From NCBI RefSeq assembly GCF_037392515.1, contig NC_090291.1, positions 32,616,501-32,680,500 of the forward strand: a stretch of DNA of 64,000 nt. The letters run 5' to 3'. A program made the translations under genes and the position numbers. Shown here one piece after another: positions 11,901 through 22,500 of the stretch. Each line of letters begins with the position of its first letter. Position 1 is the stretch's first letter. This stretch comes from Haliotis asinina. Its lineage: Eukaryota; Mollusca; Gastropoda; Lepetellida; Haliotidae. The notes under the pieces are model-generated. The model was not told where the DNA came from, searched no databases, and worked only from the letters and a program-made list of their open reading frames with translations.

Positions 11901-14723
11901 AAATTGTGGGGATTTTTTTTCAGTTGTTTAATATACAGTTCAGTGTATTATGGAATATAAGAGATATTGACATCAAAAGTTTTGGATTAGAATATGTTTT
12001 GGCACTCATGTAAATCTGTCAAGATTCTCTATCCGTGTGACCCGTGAAGGTCCCGGGGTAGAATAAGCCTTCAGCAACCCATGCTTGCCATAAAAGGCAA
12101 CTGTGCTTTGTGTAAGAGGCGACTAACGGAATTGGGTGGTGAGGCTCGGTGACTTGGTTGACACGTGTCAGCGGTTCCCAATTGTGCAGATCGATGCTCA
12201 TGTTGATCACTGGATTGTGTGGTCCAGACTTGATTATTTACAGACCGCCGTCATACAGCTGGAATATTGCTGAGTGCGGCGTAAAGCTACATTCATTCAC
12301 TCACTCACTCTCACTCACTCACTCACTCACTCACTCACTCACTCACTCACTCACTCACTCACTCACTCACTCACTCAGATCAGGCATTCTGGTCAATGGT
12401 GAATTCCAAACCCAAGATCATTTATTGTTTGGTTCACACTAAATCAGTTACAAGCCACCATTTACAAAATGCAGCTTGGTTTTTAAAACAACAAACCAAC
12501 ACTTCACAGCCAAACACTATGAACTCTGAGTAGTAGCAATGTCTGAATGTTGGATTGAGCATCATGATATTCCGTGAATGATATTCATGAATGTTCCAGA
12601 TCGTTCTCATGCCTTTAATCAGTTATTTGCCTGACTAGGGGCAGCCATGTTGGCAGTGGGGTACACCAGTGCTTAAAGTATTGCTTCTCTTACAGAAGAC
12701 CTTGGTTTGATTTTTACATGGGTACAATGTGTGGAGCCCATTTCTGGTGTGCCCCACTGTGATATTGCTGGAATATTGCTAAAAGCTCAGTAAAACTAAA
12801 CTCACTCACTGGCTCACTTCCTTTACACCGGGCAGCCATGATACTGATGTTACACTACTATTATATTGAAAACTGAAACTTGGGGGGGGGGGGGGGGGGG
12901 GGGTATTTATTCATATACTTTTTTCAACTGATCCATGATTATTTCTAAATCAGTTGATAATGACCTATTTGTTGCTCGAATGTAACTTGTATGTGGCATT
13001 GCATGTCATTACATTGAGTGAATATATTAGTACTGTTTCTATGTTCATTTACCCAATGTGAATATTTCACGGTTCTAGATCGGCCACTATCATGTGGTTG
13101 ATGCCAGTCAGAAGGAGGAGGCCTGCACTCTTGCCAGGTAAGGAAATACTGTTTACCTGAACACATTTCAGCATTGCCTGTATGTATCCTCATCTTTTTC
13201 TTTCCACACATCAATAGGCATCAAACCCAAGCTGCATCACTCACTTTGACATCAGATTGATTTTAACTTGTCCAATCCATTTAAGATTAAATAGTGTGTC
13301 ACATGTGTTTGTCTGGGAACAGTCCTCATAAAAATTTTCTCATCTGAAGGTTTAGTTTTACCCATTTATCCAAGCCTATAATCTTTAAGAGTGTTATATC
13401 TGTTTTTCAACATGGCTGGCACAGCCATTTAGACTTGATGCAGATAATACCACTAACTGAGAAAAAATCAATCTTTTTCATGAATATCAGTGCTTTTACT
13501 TGTTTTGGGACAAGCAGATATATGTCTTGAACATCGTGACATAGTTGTTGCAGTTCTAACAAAACTGAATTCATCCTCCTTATGTCACTTCTCACACAAC
13601 GATGTGGATGCTCTGTATTGTAGACTGCTGATGGGAGTCACAGAGAAGGGCACAATCACAGCACTGAAGAAAGAAGGGTGTGGCAGTCTTGACCCTGAGA
13701 GTGTGTTTGATATGATGGAGGTATGGTTTTTCAAAAACTTTACCTGCACACTATAGTTATTCAGATTTGAAAAATATGTATTTACATGCATCCCAATAAT
13801 GTAGATCAATGCTTATGATGCATTGTCTGGTAACAAATTGATTATGGTGGAAGGTGTCAAAACCAGCGCCTGTCCAATCCAGCAACATTTGCATAAATCT
13901 CAGTCCCATTCATGACTTGTACATTTATCATCAGTTCTACAATCCGGCACATTGTTTAAACTGGATTATTTCTTCATTTCCAATGAGTGCCAGTTTAGAC
14001 AGGTTCTACTGTGTTTTGACAGCTGTCATATAGCTGGAATATCACTGAGAGGAGTGATGTACAACAGTCAAAGAAATAAACATGATTTTCAGAGACTGAT
14101 CTAAGACTGTTCAGGCTACAAAGAGAATTGTCTCCCCTTAATGTGTTGATAGATGCTTCAGAAAGTTTCATTTTTGAGGAATCCATTTGAAACAATTAAT
14201 TTATTGTGTCTAGAATGGCTATTATATTTTAATTGTTAGACACATCTGTGCTTGATACAACTCAGCCTTTCGGAATTGATTAAAAATATTTGCAAGTGTG
14301 AAAGGAACAAATTTGTAATTTATTTCAGAGGCAAATTGAATGGTAGAGAAGATCATATCTTGCAAGGGTTTAAGGATGTTTATATACAGTGGAAGCTGTC
14401 TATACCGGCACTCATCAGGACTGAAGAAAAAATTCAGTTAAGACAACATGCCAGTTTGTAGAGCTGATGATAAATGTACAAGCCACAGTGGGGACTGAGC
14501 CTTTATGCTGGTGTTGACAACTTTCTGGATTGGACAGATGCTGATTTTGACAGCTTCCACTGTTTATGTATTGCTGCCTGTGTTAATTGAAGCTAACTGT
14601 TACCATGGTTACTTGCAGACAGGGAAGAAGATTGGCCAGGCCCTGAACAGTAGTCTGATGAAGGTCCTAGAGGAAGAGGAGAAGCAAGGCCCCAGAAGGA
14701 AGACTGTGGGCTTCCTCCGATAG
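5915..14723 (+). CDS. EXOSC7: Exosome complex component RRP42 (EXOSC7), nine exons, complete
   Basis: Exons: 5915-5971, 6622-6723, 8410-8504, 9638-9803, 10027-10097, 11648-11771, 13079-13137, 13624-13720 and 14619-14723. All introns are GT-AG; the sum is 876 bp, 291 residues plus stop, the same length as human EXOSC7. Diagnostic stretches: N-terminal LSEAEKTFILHGIQ, then NLREDGRSCEDYR, GSARVRL, FEGRGGEEL, CWVLFVDILLLECGGNLFDA, SIAVKAALFNTR, LSDDPYD-like ISDDPYDVKRL, EEACTLA, GSLDPESVFDMME and C-terminal RKTVGFLR. The protein is an RNase PH-fold subunit of the six-membered exosome ring (paired with MTR3), structural rather than catalytic, acting in nuclear and cytoplasmic 3'-5' RNA processing and decay. 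Start chosen for the match to the family N-terminus. The gene converges on IMPA copy A. Introns hold SINEs, a foldback element and a hairpin; no coding damage was seen. Confidence 0.96.
6211..6268. repeat. Short inverted repeat (hairpin) in EXOSC7 intron 1
   Basis: Arms 6211-6236 and about 6242-6268 are inverted copies matching at about 23 of 26 positions around the core AAACGTCGTGT, with a loop of about 5 nt. There is no sign of a transposase or a clear target duplication. It may be a small foldback element or an RNA hairpin. Confidence 0.6.
7048..7080. repeat. (CT)n microsatellite
   Basis: A short CCTC/CT-rich run in EXOSC7 intron 2. Confidence 0.8.
7800..7985 (-). repeat. 5S rRNA-derived SINE
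   Basis: On the - strand the head contains GAAGTTAAGC, then 22 nt, then TGGATGGGTGACC. In metazoan 5S rRNA these two internal promoter blocks are separated by the same 22 nt. The body (TGGTGTCACCTTAGGCAAG, ATTGCCTCTGTTCA) is shared with copies near 55.5 and 62.9 kb. It is therefore a SINE3-type retroposon rather than a 5S gene. Lies in EXOSC7 intron 2. Confidence 0.8.
8028..8265 (+). repeat. 275-bp-family SINE
   Basis: Reads GGTAGAATAGGCCTTCAGCA, then TGGTCCAGACTCGAT, ATAGCTGGAATATTGCTGAG and a short TCAC tail. The first few bases of the head are truncated or diverged. In EXOSC7 intron 2. Confidence 0.87.
8300..8350 (-). repeat. Head fragment of a 5S-derived SINE
   Basis: On the - strand it reads GGAGCTCAGGTCATAAATCA followed by GATGAAGTTAAGCAGCC, the 5' part of the 5S-like head also seen near 55.6 and 60.0 kb. 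The rest of the element is absent. Confidence 0.55.
9165..9362 (+). repeat. Degenerate 275-bp-family SINE
   Basis: Recognisable pieces are TCTTCTGCAACCCATG, GACTTGGTTG and GGTCCAGATTCGATTATCTA, ending near an A-rich run. Heavily diverged, therefore old. In EXOSC7 intron 3. Confidence 0.65.
11121..11279. repeat. Foldback (MITE-like) element, GGGGCTCC termini
   Basis: Begins GGGGCTCCTTT and ends AAAGGAGCCCC. The two halves are inverted copies over about 55 nt each at roughly 80% match, with an internal ACTAAGGTTA motif on both arms. No coding capacity. A half copy lies at 31148-31255. In EXOSC7 intron 5. Confidence 0.7.
12039..12376 (+). repeat. 275-bp-family SINE with long (TCAC)n tail
   Basis: Begins GACCCGTGAAGGTCCCGGGG and runs through the whole consensus to GAATATTGCTGAGTGCGGCG, followed by an almost pure (TCAC)n run at about 12298-12376. 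It is the best full-length copy in the + orientation and shows that the GTGA/TCAC microsatellites here are SINE tails. In EXOSC7 intron 6. Confidence 0.92.
12650..12815 (+). repeat. Short tRNA-derived SINE
   Basis: Contains the CAGTGCTTAAAGTATTG head (A-box region), then GGGTACAATGTGTGGAGCCC, GTGATATTGCTGGAATATTG and an AAACTCACTCAC tail. In EXOSC7 intron 6. Confidence 0.85.
12882..12903 (+). repeat. Poly(G) run of about 22
   Basis: An uninterrupted G run in EXOSC7 intron 6, so G-rich on the transcribed RNA. Its exact length is prone to sequencing error. Confidence 0.8.
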
Positions 14724-16542
14724 CAGCACCACAGGATCACATTGTGGGCACAGAGAACAGGACTCCCGTGGGGATGCCGGGACAGAATAGGTCCCCAGCA
14801 CCCCATGCTTGTCGTAAGAGGCGACTAAGTTGAAGACTGTACCATATCCTGAATATTCTGACATGACAGGACAGTGGTCACACGAGGGAGTGTAGGAGCT
14901 TTGCTGTGGTGTCAGATCATGGATAGTAATCAGATGAATCTAGGACCAGGTGTTTACAATATGTCTCCGGATTAATTGTCCTTCATCATGATGGTGAAGC
15001 CTAGTGGTTAAAGTGTACAATTCTCCATATGGGTACAATGTGTGAAGCCTGTTTCAGGTGTCTCCTCCAGTTTTATTGCTGGAATATTGCTAAAAGTGGC
15101 GTTAAACCAAACTGACTCACTCCTTCATAATGGATGGAGGGATCTCTGCAGAATTCAAACAATGGCCAATTCTCATTACAATCAACCTTTTACTTTCATA
15201 TGATATATCTCATCCATAAGTGGACCTAAGCAATCATGTCATCTCCTCTAAACTAAAGTCACTGTACCAGCGAGTGAATCATACAAACCAGAAACTGTTT
15301 TTGAATATCTGGTTCCAAATGTAAGTAATATAAGCTACACCATTATCTTGTGTATATTTTATATACCCTCTCTTTGCTGAGTAAGATAGCATACCCATGA
15401 AGCTATTTCTTAGTTTCTTAGGATTCCTTTTGAAAGAAATGAGGGTAAATTGCTTGAATATGTTGAGATCTGATTGGCTGAATCACATGTCAGATTTCTG
15501 ACCAGCACATTCCTTATTTACGTCCTCCGGGCATTGTATATAAGCAAAACATATCTGGCTTGAAAGAGATCTTGGCCATTAATCATTTGACAAGATGGTC
15601 CTCCATGCTGTAAAGTGATCCCAGCTGACTCAAAGCATACTGAGAGGATACCTTTGCTGAGTGAGTGAGTGAGTGAGTGAGTGAGTACTTTACAGGACAC
15701 TTTGTCTTCTTTGAAAGCTCAACGAAATGAACTTGCAGTTTCTTCAACAGACTTGTTTAGAGTGGTTTCCATGTTTCATGTGCAGATGTATCTGTGTTCA
15801 GGATTATTAGCCATGATATTCATGATAAGTCAGTTTCAGTGAAGCAGTTCAGGAGAGAAAAACAAGGAACAAGAATATTCAGAGAGATTTATATCCACCC
15901 CACTCAAAGAAATGTGTTTTGGGGATATAGCAGACAAATAAATGCATAAAATGAAAAAAGCAAATGGAGATGTTGATTTTTTATTTTGTTACATACTTCA
16001 TTCATCTTCTTATCTCAGTAATAAACAAGACTGATTTTCTTTGCATTCATTAGAAATAGGGTTTGTGTGATGCCTCCCTTTAGGAATTAATGATGCAAGA
16101 TCAAAGAGCTTCTTCGAGAAATTTTGTTATACAGCACCTGCTAATGAAGACTTATCCAGTACAGATTGTTCATTTTGTACGTTTTTCACAAATGTGTCAT
16201 TTTGATCTTGAACTTTAATGGCTTGATATTTGGAGGCCCTAAGCTATGAAAAGTAATGATAGAAGTAATTGTAATAAAGCATTACAGTCTAACAACCAAA
16301 GATTTCAAACATCTGTGCACTGTGCACAAAGATACAAGATATATCACAGAGTGATTACATTATGGCAATGTAACTCCCACTCTTCAAAAACTAGATTTAG
16401 CCTAGTCGTCGCGATAACATTCTTTGGACCCATGGACTATTCATCACTGTGCCCAGCAGACATCTCTAACCCAGGTGAATTATTCAAACTGGTTATATTC
16501 CGAGTCAACTAACGTGGGTACGTGGACTGATGTTTCCGTGCT
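14724..16542. other. Convergent intergenic region between EXOSC7 and IMPA copy A
   Basis: Holds the EXOSC7 3' UTR and the IMPA copy A 3' UTR. A 275-bp-family SINE head lies at about 14776-14835, only 50 bp after the EXOSC7 stop, so it is probably transcribed in the 3' UTR. A tRNA-derived SINE copy lies at 14989-15122 and a short GTGA run at 15659-15686. A TTTATT at about 15979 reads AATAAA on the - strand and could be the copy A polyadenylation signal. No other gene seen. Confidence 0.55.
14989..15122 (+). repeat. Short tRNA-derived SINE
   Basis: AAGCCTAGTGGTTAAAGTG head, GGGTACAATGTGTGAAGCC, TTGCTGGAATATTGCTAAAA and a short CTCAC tail. The central head (B-box region) is deleted. Confidence 0.8.
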
Positions 16543-19518
16543 TCATGGCTTGCGCATGTCGTGGTGGGTGATTATTGCCGCCAACTCTCTGGCCACTTTC
16601 TCTGTACATCCCATGAGAATCCGGTTACCCATCAGATCGCATGGTCCACCTAGACATCAGAAGCTATCGGGTTAAACAGCACATCAGAGAGCTATCAGAT
16701 TAAATGCCACATCAGAAGCTATCAGGTTAAATACCACATCAGAAGCAGTCAGGCTAAATACCACATCAGAAGCTATCGGGTTAAATACCACATCAGAAGC
16801 TATCCGGTTAAATACCACATCAGAAGCAGTCAGGCTAAATACCACATCAGAAGCTATCCGGTTAAATACCACATATGAAACAGTCTCACCAACTCTCTTC
16901 TTCATCCTCTGCTTCCAATATGCCCAAACTCCGCTATGTCTATTTTGCTGTTTCTATCGTGTACGTACCTATATACATATCAACTACATGTCTGTACCTG
17001 TGAAGGTCCGGGTTAGAATTGATTTTCAGTAACCCATGTTTGCCGTAAGAGGCGACTAACGGGAGCGGGTGGTCAGGCTCGCTGGTTAACCCCAGACGTC
17101 CCGATGAACGGAACCATTTGGATATTTGCCAAACATCAAGACATCAAAGTTGAATTTTCGTTACGCCAGCCACGTTAGTTCATTAAATAGATGACCACCG
17201 GCACCTTCCTCCAAAAGGCTAACGGAAAGTTGGCTTGCACGTCAAATTTGGTAATGACGCGGTAGGCACGCGCACACGCTTGTTAAGGTTGGTACATGCA
17301 TGAGCGCAATAATCTTGAAGACAACCACACACGACAATATCTTATTTTGATTTATTTTGTAATCCTTTAGCTTTGTTTTACCATCAAAATTTTGGGCAAG
17401 TGAATTATTTTGTGGGCTAGTAACTTTCAAGCATTTCGAAACTATTTCGCACTCAGTACACAGATGAACATTTTGACTCACCCAATCCTCATATCCAAAA
17501 TTCCTAGTGAATCAGCTATCCGAACTGTGTATTGTATTCGCAGGCGGATCCGGGAATTTTCAAATTAGCTTCAATGAGGTCTTTAGTCATTTTCAAAATG
17601 AAGGTGCTGGTTCGAAACACACACACGCACGCACACGCACGCACACGCACATACACAACACACACACATACAACACACACATACACACATACACAACGCA
17701 CACATGCATACACAACACACATCCGGATCCACCAATGCCTATTCAATTTGGACACGCCTTCTTCCACAGGCGTCTTACCATCCGGGTCCATGACGTACAC
17801 CCCAGCCTCTTCTGCTATGAGCAGTCCAGCCACAAAGTCCCAGCAGTACAAACCATACTCCACCCACGCCTGGGCATAGCCCTCGGCCATCTTGCAGCAG
17901 TGGACGGCCGCTGCCCCATATGACCGAAGACTGAAATTCAAAACAGTTAACTGAAAGGGGAATCCAGGTTGGAACTGATCTCCAACTACCCGCGTTTGTA
18001 AGAGGCGAGTAATCGGGTCGGGGCGGACACGGGGACTCCGATGTTGCATGTATCTTATCTGAGTTGTCTTGTTTTTAAAGGATGAGCTCACCAACAGTCC
18101 AGGTACGATTGAGAACCAGACAATCTGGTGACTGAAATGTTGATTCAACCCGCTTCGTTTTGATATAATGAGATGGCCACCAAGACTCTCTCCACCAAAA
18201 CCTTCAAAGAATATCCTTCAACAAACCAGGGCCTGGATTTTCTAAGCTCTCTCAGCGCTAAGATAGTCGTAACTTTATGTTAATGTGTGACACTTACGAC
18301 TATCTTAGCGCTAAGAGAGCTTCGAAAATCTAATCCCTGATTGCCGGGATCAATTCCGTAGTCCATAAGATGGTTTTCCTCTTCCTGTTAGACTTTTAAA
18401 CTTAAGGAAGTCCTAAACCTTAAACAACATCAGCTGGGAAACACACCTGGGGCCAGTTTCACAAAACTCTCGTAGCCTAAGATCTCGTAAGTTTTCTCGT
18501 AGCCATTGTACCTCCTACACTGTAACACAGGAGCTACCGATGCTACGAGAAAACGTACGAGATCTTAGGCTTACGAGAGCTTTGTGAAACGGGCCCCTGG
18601 TCAGCCATGAACACAGTGTTTCTGGGTTTCCTACTACCGTTGTGACCCTTTCTGTCTTATTGTGTCATTGGTTTGGAAGCTCATTGCTTTTATTTCAAAG
18701 GCACCTACCCGTGACTGTTTGTGACTATATTGCGGACATTCTGGAGCATTTTGTCAACATTCCACGGTGCGCGTAGAACCCCAGTGTCATAGATAACCAT
18801 GGACTGTTTTAGCTCTGAAATCAGGAAATAGTTTTGGTTGGTTAGATTGTCTCACTCAGAAATATTCCAGCTGTATGGTAGCTGTCTGTAAATAATCGAG
18901 TTTGGACCTGACAGTGATCAACATAATGAGCATTGTATTATGCAATTAGGATACGACAACATGTGTCAACCAAGTCTGTTGTAGGAGATTTCAGCTTGAA
19001 CTTGACTTCATAAATGCTCACTCAGGGTGAGTGAATATGGTTTGGGGCCGCTTTCAGCACTATCCCGACAGAGGACACCCGAAATGTGCTTCATGAATTA
19101 TACACACACGGGAATCAAACCACAGGTCCTCTTGTATTTAAAGACCTTTTTAAGTTTTCTTTTTTTTAAAAATCCTTTTTATGATGATTCTAGGAACAAT
19201 AAATCCTGATTTTTCGTGATTTATTGTACTGTGAAGCATTTCGAGTCCGGGCCGTCTGTAACTTTTTTTTTCATCTTTAATCCTCAGAAAGACTTTAAAT
19301 CCTCGCAAAGACAAAACGAGCTGTGTTTCAGCCTTCCTGCCATGAATTCGAATTAGCGGTTGGATAACAGTGAACAGTTCAGTATGTTTTGGATTGAGAA
19401 CTCACAGTTGTATTTGAAAAGTGCCTCGACGGGCAGATCCTGTGAGCTGAAATCTTCGATTCCAACCAAACTGTTTTTTTGTTTTTGTTTTTTTGTTTGT
19501 TTTTTTTTGTTTTTTTTG

Positions 19519-19554
<36 letters not shown>

Positions 19555-22500
19555 TGATTTTCCCCATGGTTACCCATCAGACATCAGAAAGAAACATTGA
19601 ACTCCAGGCATTTTTCAACATGAAATAGCCACACCATAATACCTGACTGCATATCTCACCTTCCACACTACTTGCAGCAAGCTTCCTTCCATTACAGTAT
19701 GACCCTTGACCCCTCATGCTGGTATACATAAGGTCAAGGACAGGTATGTTGACCACACCCACTATCACCTGTATTGCATAAACAGAATGTGACCAAAGAG
19801 AGGCATGCATTTCTTTTGGACGTGTATTTACGAGATACGGTTACGTTTGATGCATTAGTCGCTTATTCCTCATCAAAGGGCTCCTTGAATTAAACTACCG
19901 GGCAAAGGAAAGTCACCTTTTAAGTAATTGTATAAAAAAAAACAAATGCGCTGATAAAGGTTTGAACCGAAGCAGAAAACATTCGTTAAAACCCAACGTG
20001 GTGCCGATAACAAAGCACCTGCTCGCGAACGTCGTACTCATCGTAAATTTTTAAAGACATGAAAGAAAGAAGTTGTTGAACATTTGGTCCAGAGCATGTA
20101 TGTGTATGATTGTGGCATCAATACCGCTTTTGGGCAGAGCAAGTATTCAGTAACCAATAAACCACCAGAGATATGCCACGACTTACGCAAGCGCAACGAG
20201 ACAGGGCGATCGGTATGGTCAACATGGGAGTTTCACAAAGTCAGCTGGCATGTACGTTCAACTGCAGCTTGGCCACTATCAGGAAACTGATAAACCGCTA
20301 CCACCAAACATGCCAGACCCAAGGCCTCCCAGGATCGAGAAGACGAAAAGTCACGACACCAGCCGAAGGCAGCTACATCCAGCAGATCTAGCAGGATGGG
20401 ATTTGGGATTACACCTTAGTAATTCTTGAACTTGCTTTAGTTGAGGGATTCCATCCCATACCCTCAGAGTCAGGCACCTAACCACCAGCACACAAAGTCA
20501 GCCACCTAACCCATTCAGCCACCGCGACTTCCACAAAAATGGAAGTGGGACAACTGGTAATCTAGACTGCGGACTTTGAGTACCGCTCTGATAAGTGTTA
20601 ATTGGCACGGTTCCCATGGCCGAAAGGTATCATTACACAATGCCATTTAGAAAGTGGTCAAATATAACATATGTTCTATTTGGGATTTCACTTTCTTAGT
20701 AATCACAGTAATGAAGCAGGACAACGCAATGCCTAGAACCGCCAAAATTGTTGGAGAATACCTGCCCAGCGTTAACGTCAGCGCATTGCCCTGGTCAGCG
20801 CTTCTCCAGACGTGAACTCCATTGACCATATCTGGGATCATATCTGGCATCCTCTGTAGCACCCTATCTCCTGTCTCATTATATTTCTCTCTATTCACTT
20901 TATAAATGAATTGAATTTCTGATTTGTGTCACTTATAATTTTGACCCTTGACTGTTTCTGAATTAATCGTGGCAAATGCAATACCATCATTACTTTGAAT
21001 TTTCAGTCACGTTTTGAAAAGTAATTTCTTTGTAAAGATTTATGAATCATCATAAATATAACATACGCACTTATTTCTGTTTTTGGTCAAGTGAGGTTGG
21101 TGATAACTTTCTGTTGCCCGGTGGCTTAGTGGCTAATTATCCTTTTCAAGCCGCCAATCTTAACACACCATATCATAAATATTTTCTGTTACTTAAGCTA
21201 AATAAAAGCCTGTGCTTTGTCCTTAACTGAATAAGTCTGCGCCGATGAGAAGTCCAATAATCAGGATTTCATACAAAGGTAAATTTTATACATTTTGGAA
21301 TGGCTTTGAGGAATGGAAGTGTCCATACCTTCTTATTAGCTGTTAACCCCATGGAGAAAGCTACCTCTGGAACACTGAAACCAGAAAAAAGAGTCAGATA
21401 GGAGTGTGTAAGCCTGTTTTTTTCCTGGAATATAAACATTTATTTTCCCGTGAAGATGCGAATCCGATTTTTTTGCAGCGTATACTTCGAATGAGGATGA
21501 CATATTTCTCCGCTTTTAGCAACATCTGTATTGGGAACACCTGAAATTAGTTTCGATAAGGAGAATCTACACCAAGTTCTATTGGCAGTGAACGGAAGGA
21601 TAGGGTTGGAATTTTGGGAGATTTGTGCTGTATTGTTGCACGGAGACAGTGATATCTTCCTGTTCTTATAGCTGCACATGTACATTTACCACTAACTGTG
21701 CACAGCGGTCATTAGAACCTGATGAGGATTTGCACTTCCGAACAGATTCAAATCGGTTGTAGTTAGGTGTCATGTCGCCTCCTCATGCCACCCGCGCCAT
21801 TGTGACGCGTTGAATGAGATTAATTTTACGCCGCCTTGTTCCAGAAACTGGTAATCCGACACGGGTCTTCTGCTTGACGAGCGAACACTCAGCTGGGCTA
21901 CCCGTCGCCCTACACTTTGAGATAGGAAATGTTTACTGATATGTCTGATATCCTAGGAAGACAACTCTCATGAAGAAAACAACATTTGGTCGCTTTGTGT
22001 TTTGATCCATTTCACTAAGCTGAGGATTCTGTCATTTCATCAAAATATGTGAATCCAACTAATGCATTTTCAGTCATTGTAACTATAATATTTTGGTGCT
22101 GTATGCCTATATGACTGTATGCAAGTTATATGCAGGGCGCAACTAGCGCCTACTGTCAGTCCAAGTCGCCCTTTATCTGCACCACCACAACCACTGCCAC
22201 AACCATAACCACTGCCACAACCACAACCACTGCAACAACCCCAACCCCAACCACGGCCACTACCACAACCATCGCCTTAACCACAACCACTGCCACTACC
22301 ACAACCACTGCCACAACCATAACCACAACCACTGCCACTGCCACTGCCACTGCCACTACCACAACCACAGTCACTACCACAACCACTGCCACAACCACTG
22401 CCACAACCACAACCACAACCACAACCACTGCCACCGCCACCGCCACAACCACAGCCACTGCCACTGCCATTACCACAACCACTACCACTACCACTACCAC

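Noticed and set aside
12149-12442. Open frames in 275-bp SINE copies (also at 34620, 36336, 47539 and 3446)
   Set aside because: All are translations of the same SINE in the same frame, ending in its TCAC tail; not host genes.
15659-15686. Independent (GTGA)n microsatellite
   Set aside because: Short run of the same motif that ends the SINE families here; probably a SINE tail remnant, with no separate meaning.
17516-18148. 210-codon open frame on the - strand
   Set aside because: It is exon 7 of IMPA copy A read through both splice sites into SINE-like and CA-repeat intron sequence. The exon bounds are set by alignment with copy B.
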